Below are positions 27,401 through 35,260 of a stretch of DNA of 36,889 nt, piece after piece. Position 1 is the stretch's first letter. Each line of letters opens with the position of its first letter. This DNA is from a bacterium (lineage in GTDB: Bacteria; Electryoneota; Electryoneia; Electryoneales; Electryoneaceae): positions 1 through 36,889 of the forward strand of contig JAIOHU010000103.1 of the NCBI GenBank assembly GCA_019912845.1, given 5' to 3'. The position numbers and the translations under genes are program-made. Below the pieces are notes generated by a model. It had not been told where the DNA came from and did not search any database. It saw only the letters and a program-made list of their open reading frames with translations.

Positions 27401-29543
27401 GTATTATCCTCCAACTTCTTTTAAGATCAGCGATGGCGCGATACATAAGAAAATTCTGCAATTGCTGTTCATAGCTCCTTCGGATGTTCGAAAGAGCTGG
27501 TTCTTCTTTCCGATTCGCGAATTCGAGAAATGGCAATCCAAGTGCCTGAAATACGGCTTCTCCGAGCGAAGCGTAGGTGAGTGTTTTATCTGTTGAATGA
27601 TCAATGGCTTGAAAAATTGCAGCTCTTAATTTCACTATTTGAACGAAATCATTAAAATGCCCAGCTTGAAGTGCAGCATCTTGACGATTGTCTGTGAAGC
27701 TCAATAGTTTTTGATCCACAGGGAGATAACCTGATTGATTAAGCTGATTCAGTATTGAAAATGCTGTGATCGTGGTTGACGTACTCCGACCTTCACTTCC
27801 GAGCTTTGTAAGCTTTGTGCCTTCATTTGTCTTGGTATCATAGAAAAGTCCTGCTGTTGGGTCAAAAAGTAGGGGAGCTTTCATAAACCACCCCCACCAT
27901 TTCAATTCTGTGTCTTCAGAACAATTTCCGTATTCATCGAAGTATAGTTTGATTGGGAAGAAAGCTTTCTTCTTTGAATCTGGGACTGCACCTGCCTTTC
28001 TCCTCCTTATCCAAGATTCCGGCACAAAATCAATATCATCTTCTGGGTCCCAGATGTTATTTCCAACAATCAGATAACCATCGGTCGAATCTTCATTTTC
28101 ATCATTACTTTCTCGAAACTCGCGTGGGATAATTGACTGGCCAATTCTTGAGACACAAATGAAGGCGTGCCCGCTTGCCCTACTAAATACATTTGGAAAT
28201 ATTGGTTTTTTCTCTGACTCATCAAGCTTGAATATTCCCGGCTCCAAGGTGATGTACCTATTCTCATCTTGGTCAAGTGTTGTGTAAACCGAACCCGTCT
28301 GTGAGATGAATTGGTGAAGCTTAAATGGTAAATATGTATATTTTTTACCTTGTTCACTTAATTTAGAATTTGTATGGCTAATCCATTGAATCAAGTCAAT
28401 TATACTTATCAAACATATATCTTTATCACATCCTGAATCCTTCGCCAATGAATCAACAATTTGATTCAGAGTTTGCGGCTTTTTACGAATTAGGTCTCCA
28501 TTAATCTCCTCAATTGCAATATTATTTTCTAGCCATATGGCAACGGGATGATTCTTCAAATCATTTATGCTTGCGACATTGTTAATTCCGCGCTTAATAG
28601 CTGTAGATAATTCATCTGCGGAAGGAAGGACGCCAGCGTAGTTAAGCGACCTCGTAAGCACTTCATTAATAATCTGATGTGCTTTAATGTTTTTACCAAA
28701 AATGGTGGATGCAACTTTCGCAACTTCCTCACGTTGAGACTCTAGGTTCCCAACTGATACCATCGTTGCAGATGTGCCAATGCATATTAACTCACGTTCA
28801 CTCCGAGTTCTAAGTCGCCGAATGAGCATAGAGACATCAGCTCCCTGCCGACCACGATAAGTGTGTAATTCGTCGAAAACTAAAAAAGTGATGTTTTGGT
28901 AAATAGCATCTCGAATAGGTCGTTCCCGGAGACGGGTAAGTATTAGTTCAAGCATCATATAATTGGTCAACAAAATATGAGGGGGATTGTCCCTCATCTT
29001 CTCTCTGACATCTTCTTTCTCCTGTCCTGTGTATTGCCCGAAAGTGACTGGAAAGTTTATTCCTGTCGATTCTTCATATTTTTCTTTGTATCCTTTGAAT
29101 TCTTCAAATTGTGAGTTTATAAGAGCATTCATGGGATATACTATTACTGCTGTAACACCTTTGGAATCAGGATTACTGAATAGATGGTTAAAAACAGTGC
29201 CAATGTAGGTAAGCGATTTCCCAGAACCAGTTCCAGAAGTAACAACAAAATCTTCGCCATTAATTCCCTTTTTGATTGCCTTTACTTGATGCTCATATAG
29301 GTCATAACCTTTGAATGCATCAGCAATGTTCTTATGAACAGTGCTACTTCTAGTGAGATCTTTGACACTACAAGTGATTTGAAAAGATGGATTAAACTGG
29401 AGTAAAGGTTCAGGCCAGAGTTTGCCTCTATTCAATTCTGTTTCCACAACAGAACGGATGGATTGATCATCGATATTTAGGAAACTGCGGATATACGTAG
29501 CGTAGTCATCGATTATTTTTGCGTGTGTCTCAAAGATATTCAT
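24426..29543 (-). CDS. DEAD/DEAH helicase with DUF1998 and a C-terminal Vsr-like nuclease domain
   Basis: 1705 aa. The N-terminal SF2 helicase core has a Q-like motif YDLYEHQ (80-86), Walker A TSGTGSGKS (102-110), motif II DELH (224-227), motif III SAT (258-260) and, after a very long insert, motif VI QRSGRAGR (about 1003). A DUF1998/MrfA-like region follows, with LIYEAAEGSLG and ASYDDLLSYYNQRDH (about 1549-1563); the cysteines that normally flank YDCLxSYxNQ are absent. The last 65 residues read PDFYYEP...VFCDGTPHD...DDETKRQ...GDEVWVYYY, the pattern of Vsr/DUF559-type PD-(D/E)xK nucleases (D1642, D1654, K1670). It is the first gene of the five-gene operon and overlaps the SNF2 gene by 4 bp. 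Functionally it could stand in for DrmA plus DrmB plus a nuclease. Confidence 0.8.
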   Translation of the reverse strand: MNIFETHAKIIDDYATYIRSFLNIDDQSIRSVVETELNRGKLWPEPLLQFNPSFQITCSVKDLTRSSTVHKNIADAFKGYDLYEHQVKAIKKGINGEDFVVTSGTGSGKSLTYIGTVFNHLFSNPDSKGVTAVIVYPMNALINSQFEEFKGYKEKYEESTGINFPVTFGQYTGQEKEDVREKMRDNPPHILLTNYMMLELILTRLRERPIRDAIYQNITFLVFDELHTYRGRQGADVSMLIRRLRTRSERELICIGTSATMVSVGNLESQREEVAKVASTIFGKNIKAHQIINEVLTRSLNYAGVLPSADELSTAIKRGINNVASINDLKNHPVAIWLENNIAIEEINGDLIRKKPQTLNQIVDSLAKDSGCDKDICLISIIDLIQWISHTNSKLSEQGKKYTYLPFKLHQFISQTGSVYTTLDQDENRYITLEPGIFKLDESEKKPIFPNVFSRASGHAFICVSRIGQSIIPREFRESNDENEDSTDGYLIVGNNIWDPEDDIDFVPESWIRRRKAGAVPDSKKKAFFPIKLYFDEYGNCSEDTELKWWGWFMKAPLLFDPTAGLFYDTKTNEGTKLTKLGSEGRSTSTTITAFSILNQLNQSGYLPVDQKLLSFTDNRQDAALQAGHFNDFVQIVKLRAAIFQAIDHSTDKTLTYASLGEAVFQALGLPFLEFANRKEEPALSNIRRSYEQQLQNFLMYRAIADLKRSWRIILPNLEQCGLLEIDYLDLEEVAEADEFWAETQFVNRLNSAERKDFLCTILDFFRLEYAIHSENYLTQSKIKENEKHFREMLKPPWTLDRNEDIHEPYFIRLDPLHSSARFYSKSMGPASALGKYLKLYANIMGIDVNLKGDNYRVFILDLMNKLEEADYLKSQTARNKSNEEIPIYRLRLDKILWRAGDGETVKADLIKRRSYKDQSPRPNEFFREIYQRDFTNTKRLRGEDHTGQLGTDTRIEREDLFRNGEINALFCSPTMELGIDIGGLSVVHLRNAPPNPSNYAQRSGRAGRSGQGALIFTYCSSYSPHDRHYFEYQSDLVAGIVQAPKLDLCNKELLLTHLNAVAISEIGMPWLENQDGCKPSLMKMVVDDNNQMALKEDVISGLHLSGQTYQDIKSAFKRVIYDFEYNLELKAGNWYSDQWIDHNLSNLVNNLDIALDRWRLLYKSARSILSKATQKIESGTLSLGSDEYKKHKRNQDQATRQLDLLRNEFSGRSFELSEFYPYRYLASEGFLPGYNFTRLPLRIFLPTSDSSGEFISRARSIALHEFGPLNIIYHNGRKYRVSQLVVQDTESSLIEAKISKKAGYFLAGDQKDLEICPFTGLNLGDNANREYLNDLLEMSETRAEEVDRISCEEEERVSRGFEIQTYFSVDGANFDSVKKAVARTDEHAFLNLRFIPAARMVKVSRKWRYQQSDGFPIGLISGNWRSSIPDQDSQINEEYRLVRLWTSTLADALHIEPIQPLGLQSEGVITLQHALKRAIESVFQVESSEIGVVAVGDPEAPNILIYEAAEGSLGILSQFVEDVEVFHKVIEEAKSLCRYEDEEYKGPASYDDLLSYYNQRDHKIIDRHLIQGALDKLSIATIEIQSNTGYRDYEEHYEAILRGLDPNSSTELKFIEYLYKNGLRLPDEAQKRVEGIYVQPDFYYEPRIWVFCDGTPHDSPAVKADDETKRQAIMEKGDEVWVYYYRDNLEEIIAKRPDIFRKVR

Positions 29544-29749
29544 AATGTCTGTGTACCTCCCCCTGAGCCATCTAGTTTGTTGGTCTAAAGAGCATGACGG
29601 GAAAATAATTCCTTTGATTATTGAATACCCATTTTTTTAGTCTCTGGATTCATAAAAGGATATTCGATAAACTACTAACGCGTTGTATTGAAACAACTTA
29701 TATCACCTATGCTGATCTGATTGGTAACCGTAACCTTATTATATAATAA
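29544..29749 (-). promoter_or_regulatory. Intergenic region, likely promoter of the defence operon
   Basis: 206 bp, AT-rich, with an extended G-rich Shine-Dalgarno (GGGGGAGG) about 12 bp before the helicase ATG. No gene is seen. It must hold the promoter for the tightly packed five-gene set unless transcription enters from the envelope genes upstream. At 29736-29749, directly after the lipoprotein stop, is a perfect 14-bp AT palindrome (TTATTATATAATAA), too AT-rich to call a terminator. Confidence 0.4.
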
Positions 29750-32404
29750 CTAGTTTCGATGCAATTCAATATCCACTTCCGTTATACCAGAATAGGGAAT
29801 TATAAGATTATATGATTGATTCAGATACCAGTTTCGCGCAAAATTGATGGTGCTTGGTCCACTCAACTCAAATAGAATTTCATAGTAACCATCATTGTTG
29901 GTTATTGTTGGTTCAGCTTGCGAAGATGTTATTTCAACGTTTGCCAACGGGTCGCCGGTTGATGCATCGGTTATATGTCCACGTACGACCGGTAATGGAG
30001 TGAGCTCAATAGGAATGTAGTTATGTTGATTTGGTGTTAAAGTTAAATCAAAATCACCATCATAAAACTTAGCTGCTGAAATATATATGGTAGATAAATC
30101 AGGATCTACACCATTTTTATAGAAACTACCGACTTCACTAGAAGTACCCAAAACTCCAAGCATAGCTCCTTGGATTGGTTCACCATTCATGCTATTCGTC
30201 ACTATTCCGCCGACGCTACAGAGAGGATCTAATCTCAGTTCATATGAATTATTTCCGGCATTTACCACAACTATTTCATCAAAGGATTTAAACCCATAAG
30301 CCCCAAATGGGGCAGCTCCACCCCAAAGGTGATAGGTACCGGCATAAATTGTGCTCGTATTATAATTTGGATCACCACCAATAAGATTTTGTATCTGACC
30401 CTGTCCGTTGGTAAATTCCGTTATCCATTGCAAAGGTTCAAATGCCCCATTTCTATAAGTAAAGTAAACTGTGTACGATCCTGTGAAAATTATTGGATTC
30501 ATATTTAAAGCATTTATCAATTGCACAGTGAGCGTTGCTTCAGGTCTATTGGCATTTTCTGGATCTAGTCGTATTGATGCATCTGAAGTTTCTCCAGCTG
30601 TTACAGATACTGACACTATTCCATCGAGAAAACCATCTCGACTGAAATTTACCATATGATTCCCTTCTTGGATGTTCTGGAATTCAAAAGTACCATCACC
30701 TCCGGTTGTTGTAGTTCTTCCAGCGACTTCGACGAAAGTCCAGGGTAACAGCGAATTGTCTGTTGACCGTCTTACCACGCCACTAATAGTACCAGTAACC
30801 GCTTCAAGCGGTATCAGGTTAATATTCTTCTCTGTATTTCCGTTGGATCGAATATTAATGGTTTGTTGAAAAGTCTGGAATTGATTTTTCTGGCAACTCA
30901 GAAAGTGCTCACCATCAGGCAAAGATAGAAACGAATAGACACCGTTGGCATTTGAAAAGGTGGCAAAATCACCCCCATCAAGTGCGATTCTGGCATTTAC
31001 AATTGGTTGTCCAGTTTCAGAATTTGATACCTCTCCACTTAACCCACCAGCTGGCACTAAATCAATAAACAAATGAGTTGATCCAGTTTCTGGAATCGAG
31101 AGAGAGCTTAAAACAGATAAATAAGACTCATGTGATACTTGGAATGAACCGATTCCAGCGGAGACATCTCTGAAAGCAAAATATCCTTCTGCATCTGAGG
31201 ATTGGATTTGGTTTACTAAAGATATTTCAGCATTGGAAATTGCATTTTCTGAAATGCTATCTACGACTCTTCCATAAACTACATTTGAGCCGCGTTCTGA
31301 CAGATAGACTCGTTCTAAAGAAGTTGTTTCACCAGCTCTTAAATTGACAGGATCACTTGATTCCCACGTCGACCATCCCTGGGCTTCAATCCTAACTGTA
31401 TATGTTCCCGCTGCTAAGTTTTCTAACGAATAAGTACCGTCAGCGGGATTAACGGAGGCGGATACCACAACATCGCCATTTAATAGAAGATTAACTTCTG
31501 CTCCTGCGGTTTTGGGAATTACCATACCTGAGATTGATGCTACCCGTTCAAGGGTAAAATTATTGCTTCCATTTGTTTCACCTGCTACTACCACTATATC
31601 GCTACTTTTTTGATTGGTGTAACCATCAGCTCTTACCTCTAAAACATAGGTATCAGGATTTAACGCCATAAAGAAGTACTGTCCTGTAAATGGATCTATT
31701 ATTGTAGAATCCACTGGATTTTCTTCCTTTTTCAATAAAACAATTGCGCTTGAATTTCTGGGAGCAATAACACCTGAAATTGAACCTCGTGAATTATCAT
31801 TTAGTACAATAGTTCCAATATTGGTAGTGTTTCCAGCAGAAACCACATAAACTTCGCTTCTGAACTCACTATACCCTTCTGCATTAACGAGAATAGAATA
31901 CGAACCCGGATGTAGCATAGAGAAGTTAAATTCACCATCTCTATTCGTGTTAGTGGCTGTTGATATTGTATCCCTTTGAATTAAACTAACTGTAACTCCT
32001 TCTATTGCTGGCTCAAGCTTTCCTGCAATTGCACCCATTCCAGAAACATTCAGGTAAGATGTACCCACGTCTGTCACTTCTCGTGCTTTCACTTTTACGT
32101 CTTTAAGCGTAGAGTCAGAAACAAATCCATCGGCTTTAATTACAAGGTCGTAATTGCCTTCTGGGAGATCGGAAATAATGTAACGGTTTGAGTTTGCATA
32201 AATTCTGAGTTCTAAATCATCATCAAGCCAAGCTTCTATAATTGGACGGGCATTGTCTGGCATCACTTTACCGGTAAGCTCACCAAGAATGAATTGATCA
32301 CTTTCCGCATCAAATGGATTCGATCGCTCAGGAGCTTCCTGGCATCCAAGCATCCCCAAAACAATTATAAGCAAAAAAGGTATACTCAGTCTCATTGAAT
32401 TCAT
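29750..32404 (-). CDS. Lipoprotein with tandem carboxypeptidase-regulatory-like (Ig-fold) repeats
   Basis: 884 aa from the ATG at 32404, two bases after the stop of the upstream gene; an alternative ATG lies 3 codons later. The N-terminus is a lipoprotein signal peptide (hydrophobic run, then VLGMLGC with the lipidated Cys), so the protein is exported and anchored in a membrane. The body is about eight repeats of 75-85 residues with the CarboxypepD_reg pattern GxVxxxxxxxxxxxAxVxL...GxFxFxxLxxGxYxxxVxxxGY, each predicted as a beta-sandwich. No catalytic domain is visible. Proteins like this in FCB bacteria act at the cell surface as adhesion or scaffold proteins. Its position inside the island, beside the integrase rather than with the defence genes, is unusual. 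Its role in the element is unknown. Confidence 0.82.
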   Translation of the reverse strand: MNSMRLSIPFLLIIVLGMLGCQEAPERSNPFDAESDQFILGELTGKVMPDNARPIIEAWLDDDLELRIYANSNRYIISDLPEGNYDLVIKADGFVSDSTLKDVKVKAREVTDVGTSYLNVSGMGAIAGKLEPAIEGVTVSLIQRDTISTATNTNRDGEFNFSMLHPGSYSILVNAEGYSEFRSEVYVVSAGNTTNIGTIVLNDNSRGSISGVIAPRNSSAIVLLKKEENPVDSTIIDPFTGQYFFMALNPDTYVLEVRADGYTNQKSSDIVVVAGETNGSNNFTLERVASISGMVIPKTAGAEVNLLLNGDVVVSASVNPADGTYSLENLAAGTYTVRIEAQGWSTWESSDPVNLRAGETTSLERVYLSERGSNVVYGRVVDSISENAISNAEISLVNQIQSSDAEGYFAFRDVSAGIGSFQVSHESYLSVLSSLSIPETGSTHLFIDLVPAGGLSGEVSNSETGQPIVNARIALDGGDFATFSNANGVYSFLSLPDGEHFLSCQKNQFQTFQQTINIRSNGNTEKNINLIPLEAVTGTISGVVRRSTDNSLLPWTFVEVAGRTTTTGGDGTFEFQNIQEGNHMVNFSRDGFLDGIVSVSVTAGETSDASIRLDPENANRPEATLTVQLINALNMNPIIFTGSYTVYFTYRNGAFEPLQWITEFTNGQGQIQNLIGGDPNYNTSTIYAGTYHLWGGAAPFGAYGFKSFDEIVVVNAGNNSYELRLDPLCSVGGIVTNSMNGEPIQGAMLGVLGTSSEVGSFYKNGVDPDLSTIYISAAKFYDGDFDLTLTPNQHNYIPIELTPLPVVRGHITDASTGDPLANVEITSSQAEPTITNNDGYYEILFELSGPSTINFARNWYLNQSYNLIIPYSGITEVDIELHRN

Positions 32405-32405
32405 T

Positions 32406-32855
32406 TTATTTTCCCCCAAGTGAAAAGTTGACCTTAACCTGGAAAGAAACAGCGGAATCGTCTTGTTGTATGCCGAAGCCAAACAGAGAACCTTCTCTAT
32501 CCTTTGAAAATAGCCAGGCGTCTAAAACATTTAGCACCCATACACCTCCTGCTGAAGCTAAGGTTACGTTTTTAATCAGACGAGCCTGTTGAACATCGTC
32601 ATATAATTTTGCAGCTTTGTTCGGAGTTTTTGCTAGAAGGTAGTCTTCATATGAATCTTCATACATTTGGTCAGCGATCAACCAGGAAGATATTGCAGCA
32701 GCTTCACCAGCAAAGAATATCCATCCTTTAAGAGGTTGTTCATTGTAGAATTGTCCCCATCCTGGGACAGCCAATGATCTAAAAGTTGATTCTGATTGTG
32801 CACTTGCGACATTGACAACCAGTAACAGTGCAAATAGAAATACAAGAATTTTCAT
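32406..32855 (-). CDS. DUF5683-like small membrane protein
   Basis: 149 aa with an N-terminal signal peptide (MKILVFLFALLLVVNVASAQ, cleavage likely after ASA). A mature domain follows with RSLAVPGWGQFYNEQPLKGW, typical of DUF5683 proteins of Bacteroidota-type organisms, and two hydrophobic helices (about 45-65 and 95-115). A strong ribosome-binding site (GGGAGGG) precedes the ATG. The gene is joined to the downstream lipoprotein gene with a one-base gap, so the two are an operon and probably act together in the envelope. The family has no established biochemical function. Confidence 0.75.
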   Translation of the reverse strand: MKILVFLFALLLVVNVASAQSESTFRSLAVPGWGQFYNEQPLKGWIFFAGEAAAISSWLIADQMYEDSYEDYLLAKTPNKAAKLYDDVQQARLIKNVTLASAGGVWVLNVLDAWLFSKDREGSLFGFGIQQDDSAVSFQVKVNFSLGGK

Positions 32856-32894
32856 TTTTCCCTCCCTTTCAGAATAATTGAAAATTTCTTCTAA

Positions 32895-33080
32895 TTATTC
32901 AATCAAATTAGATTCCCAAAGTGGTTCAAATACACCATTTTCCAGTTTGGTTTTATCCATATCTTTTTCTGCTCTTTTGTGTTCATGCGGGTTCATTCCA
33001 CCATAAATATTGCATGTTGTGTAACCCCACTCAGCGAGTTGAATGGTACTCCCAATAGGATAATTGTATTCTTGATCCAT
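32895..33080 (-). pseudogene. Small ORF resembling a helicase C-terminal fragment
   Basis: A 61-aa frame whose centre reads AEWGYTTCNIYGGMNPHEHKR, very like the segment around motif IV of SF2/SNF2 helicases (GY.....hGGM.p.eR..A). There is no ribosome-binding site before its ATG, and it lies two bases after the stop of another orphan coding fragment. I read it as the remnant of a helicase gene rather than a functional small protein. A genuine small protein cannot be excluded. Confidence 0.4.
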
Positions 33081-33082
33081 GG

Positions 33083-33220
33083 CTACAAATCAGCGAGATT
33101 GCTCGGATTTTCTGTTGGACGAACGATACCTGTCACGATAATCCAAAATGGTTTATCTAATTTTTCGACCAGCGACAGCTTGCTCTTCTTCGCTCGTTTC
33201 GGTTGCGACCGGGAAGGGTA
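33083..33220 (-). pseudogene. Orphan coding remnant without start codon
   Basis: A 45-codon open segment between a TAG and a terminal TAG, ending ..LDKPFWIIVTGIVRPTENPSNLADL (only the last part shows clear protein-like character). It has no ATG, GTG or TTG start. It looks like the C-terminus of a deleted gene, family unknown, immediately upstream of the helicase-like fragment. Both point to deletion of earlier cargo next to the integrase. Confidence 0.35.
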
Positions 33221-33452
33221 CTATTGTGACAAACAATTATTATGGGAAGATATGACCATCGATTATCCAAAGCAAGAAAGAAAGCAATTTTGTAATTTCT
33301 GATTTCATAAATATTAAATGACGAGCATCGTCCAAATTTCAATTCCATGTGAATAATGAAAGTTGATTAACTAGAATTTAAGAGAATACCAGTGTGTCGC
33401 TAAAATACTGAAAAAGCAAATTGCCCGTCAATGTGGTTATTAACTGGAATAG

Positions 33453-33470
33453 TGGTAACAGTGGTAACAG
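33453..33470 (+). repeat. Two tandem TGGTAACAG copies
   Basis: TGGTAACAG occurs twice head-to-tail with no spacer. The same 9-mer recurs in inverted and direct orientation 150-200 bp downstream, so this is part of a five-copy set just before the integrase gene. Candidate integrase arm-type or excisionase/repressor sites. Confidence 0.6.
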
Positions 33471-33607
33471 TTGGAATAATATTGGGAAGTACCAAAATAG
33501 AGTGTTATTATGGTTTTTCTGTATTAGAAGAAAATAATATATCTGTTAAATCACCACTCATTCATTTTCACAAAGATCAGATATAAATTAGCAATTCTGA
33601 ATTCACA

Positions 33608-33667
33608 GATTTCAACTGTTACCAGTGTTACCGTTGTCCACGGTTTTCATTGGTAACAGTTGAAATC
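33608..33667. repeat. 17-bp inverted repeat containing further TGGTAACAG copies
   Basis: GATTTCAACTGTTACCA (33608-33624) and its exact reverse complement (33651-33667) flank a 26-bp spacer. Each arm contains the 9-mer CTGTTACCA/TGGTAACAG, and a diverged copy (GTGTTACCG, 7 of 9) follows directly in the spacer at 33625-33633. The right arm ends 62 bp before the likely integrase start. Probably an operator or an arm-type binding site. Confidence 0.65.
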
Positions 33668-33728
33668 AGAATCATCAAACAGCCTAAGATTAGCATCTCG
33701 GAAGAAGTCGAGTGCAATGGAGAATACT

Positions 33729-34808
33729 ATGGGATTTATTGAGGGACGCAAAGTGAAGAGTGGAACCACGTGGCGGTTTGTTTATCGGGACAAGTCAGGT
33801 GTACAACAGAAGGTTAAAATTGGGATTACAAGCAAAAGAGTCGCTGAACAGCGAAAAAGTCAGTTCGAAGCAATGCTTGCTATGGGAAAAGACCCCAAGG
33901 AAGAATTGCAGCTCCAGGGATCAACCAAGTTGTCGCAATTGATGGAGATTGATGCCAAATGGGCATCAAATCGTCTTCAACCCAGGACTATTGAACTCAA
34001 TAGAGAGATAATGAAAAGCCTAGTTGAATGGGCTGGCGATTTAGAATTGCACAAGGTTGACCGCTCTAAGGCAGAAAAGTATTTAGAACACTGCTCTACA
34101 GTTAAAAGCTATAAATCCACAACCTTAAATATGCATCGACGTCAACTCGCGAGTATCTTCCAGCGAGCTATCGTGGAGCATGGTCTCCTACGTGATAATC
34201 CCTGGCGTGGAATTAAAAAGTATCAAGTGAACACTTCTTCTGATCGGGTACAATTTTTAGAACTTCCACAGATAGATGCACTCCTTGGGATAACCTCCAA
34301 TGATATTAACTTTCAGAGGTTGATCAGGTTTTATTTATTAACCGGAGCAAGACGAAATGAAGCACTGGAATTGAAATGGGTTGAAGTGGATTTTGAGCGC
34401 GAAGTGCTGTATCTCGGACAACCACGAAGCCAAACCAAACTCCGTAGAGATTTTCCGATACTTCCACCTCTCAAAAGTCTACTGCTGGAATTGTTGCCTG
34501 ATGCAAATGGACATGCAACTGTATTTTGGAGATTTGAAGATCAAGGACGAACTGTCAGTAGTCGCTTTAATGAATTAAAGAAAAAGTACAGTGACTTACC
34601 TGACTCATTGACCACACATCTCCTTAGGCACACGTTTGCATCACATTTGGTGATGGAGGGGGTCGACATGCGAACTGTAGCCTCACTGATGGGGCATCGG
34701 ACAACCACGATCACAGAGTTATACTCACACCTTGCACAATCACACCGGGAAAAGGCTTTAGAGCGTCTACCTTATGGGAACAATATGGGAACATTTACTG
34801 CAGATTGA
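33729..34808 (+). CDS. Tyrosine-family site-specific recombinase (integrase)
   Basis: 359 aa from the ATG at 33729, chosen because GGAG lies 6 bp upstream; in-frame starts at 33717 and at a TTG at 33660 are possible, but the latter would sit inside an inverted repeat. There is an N-terminal arm-binding-like region, a SAM-like core-binding domain (about 65-150) and a catalytic domain with LTGARRNEALELKW (first Arg, about 206), HLLRHTFASH (H-x-x-R, about 296), LMGHRTTTITELYSHL (His and the nucleophilic Tyr, about 331). All catalytic residues appear present. It points towards the tRNA-Ser fragment 117 bp downstream, the normal arrangement for an island integrase beside its attachment site. Confidence 0.9.
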   Translation: MGFIEGRKVKSGTTWRFVYRDKSGVQQKVKIGITSKRVAEQRKSQFEAMLAMGKDPKEELQLQGSTKLSQLMEIDAKWASNRLQPRTIELNREIMKSLVEWAGDLELHKVDRSKAEKYLEHCSTVKSYKSTTLNMHRRQLASIFQRAIVEHGLLRDNPWRGIKKYQVNTSSDRVQFLELPQIDALLGITSNDINFQRLIRFYLLTGARRNEALELKWVEVDFEREVLYLGQPRSQTKLRRDFPILPPLKSLLLELLPDANGHATVFWRFEDQGRTVSSRFNELKKKYSDLPDSLTTHLLRHTFASHLVMEGVDMRTVASLMGHRTTTITELYSHLAQSHREKALERLPYGNNMGTFTAD

Positions 34809-34925
34809 TCCATTTTGATACTGTTTGAATTTAACCGTATTTACATGTCTAAATATCATTTTATCAATAGCTTATAACGATAAATCTTTGTTAATGTTAG
34901 ACCTGCAAAACACCCCATTTTCCGC

Positions 34926-34981
34926 CTCGAAAGCGTGCAAAGGTTAATAGCCTTTCGAGGGTTCGAATCCCTCCCTCTCCG
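34926..34981 (+). tRNA. 3' fragment of tRNA-Ser(CGA): attachment site
   Basis: It contains the anticodon loop CTCGAAA (34926-34932, anticodon CGA), the 3' anticodon strand, a long variable arm with stem AAAGG/CCTTT as in serine tRNAs, the T arm GAGGG-TTCGAAT-CCCTC (34957-34973), the acceptor 3' strand CCTCTCC and discriminator G. The D arm and the 5' acceptor strand (a GGAGAGG-like segment) are absent upstream. This is the displaced 3' end left by integration of the element whose integrase lies 117 bp to the left. The complete tRNA gene should lie at the other end, outside the window. Confidence 0.8.
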
Positions 34982-35000
34982 CATAAAGAAAATATCTTTC

Positions 35001-35026
35001 ACCCGAGTGTACCTACTCGGGTTTTT
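35001..35026 (+). terminator. Rho-independent terminator of the former tRNA-Ser gene
   Basis: ACCCGAGT-GTACCT-ACTCGGGT forms a perfect 8-bp stem with a 6-base loop, followed by TTTT. It lies 19 bp after the tRNA 3' end and in the same orientation, so it is the native tRNA terminator, now on the host side of the junction. Confidence 0.85.
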
Positions 35027-35260
35027 CATCTCTATCTGGGAATGGGGGCATTATTTTATCCCCCAACTCTAAACATGGCGTTGCTAACATCATAAAGAAC
35101 TGAGTTTTGAAAGTTGTTGCTAAACCTGGGACACTCGTTTTTACTGTTTTATGTATCTCATGCTTTGGAAAATATGAACTTAAGCGGTTCCTTTTGACCC
35201 GAGTTAAACCGTAGCAGTGCCGTAAGTATTTGTTATTAAAATTCTTGGCTTCACATCAAT

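Larger units (their letters stand above)
33221..33728. other. Integrase upstream non-coding region
   Basis: About 500 bp of AT-rich DNA without a convincing gene. It holds the repeat cluster described separately (33453-33667) and is the likely control and recombination region of the integrase. Confidence 0.5.

Noticed and set aside
14216-29543. Calling this a complete canonical DISARM system
   Set aside because: No separate DrmB or PLD nuclease DrmC is seen, and two non-DISARM genes are present; only DISARM-like is supportable.
33157-33348. 63-aa minus-strand open frame
   Set aside because: Arg-rich, low-quality composition with no ribosome-binding site; a different frame of the same strand looks more protein-like.
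34809-34981. A complete tRNA-Ser gene at the junction
   Set aside because: No D arm or 5' acceptor strand pairing with CCTCTCC exists upstream, and the 5' anticodon strand pairs poorly.
35046-35070. Hairpin TGGGGG...CCCCCA as a second terminator
   Set aside because: The stem is only 6 bp, the loop is long and no T-run follows.
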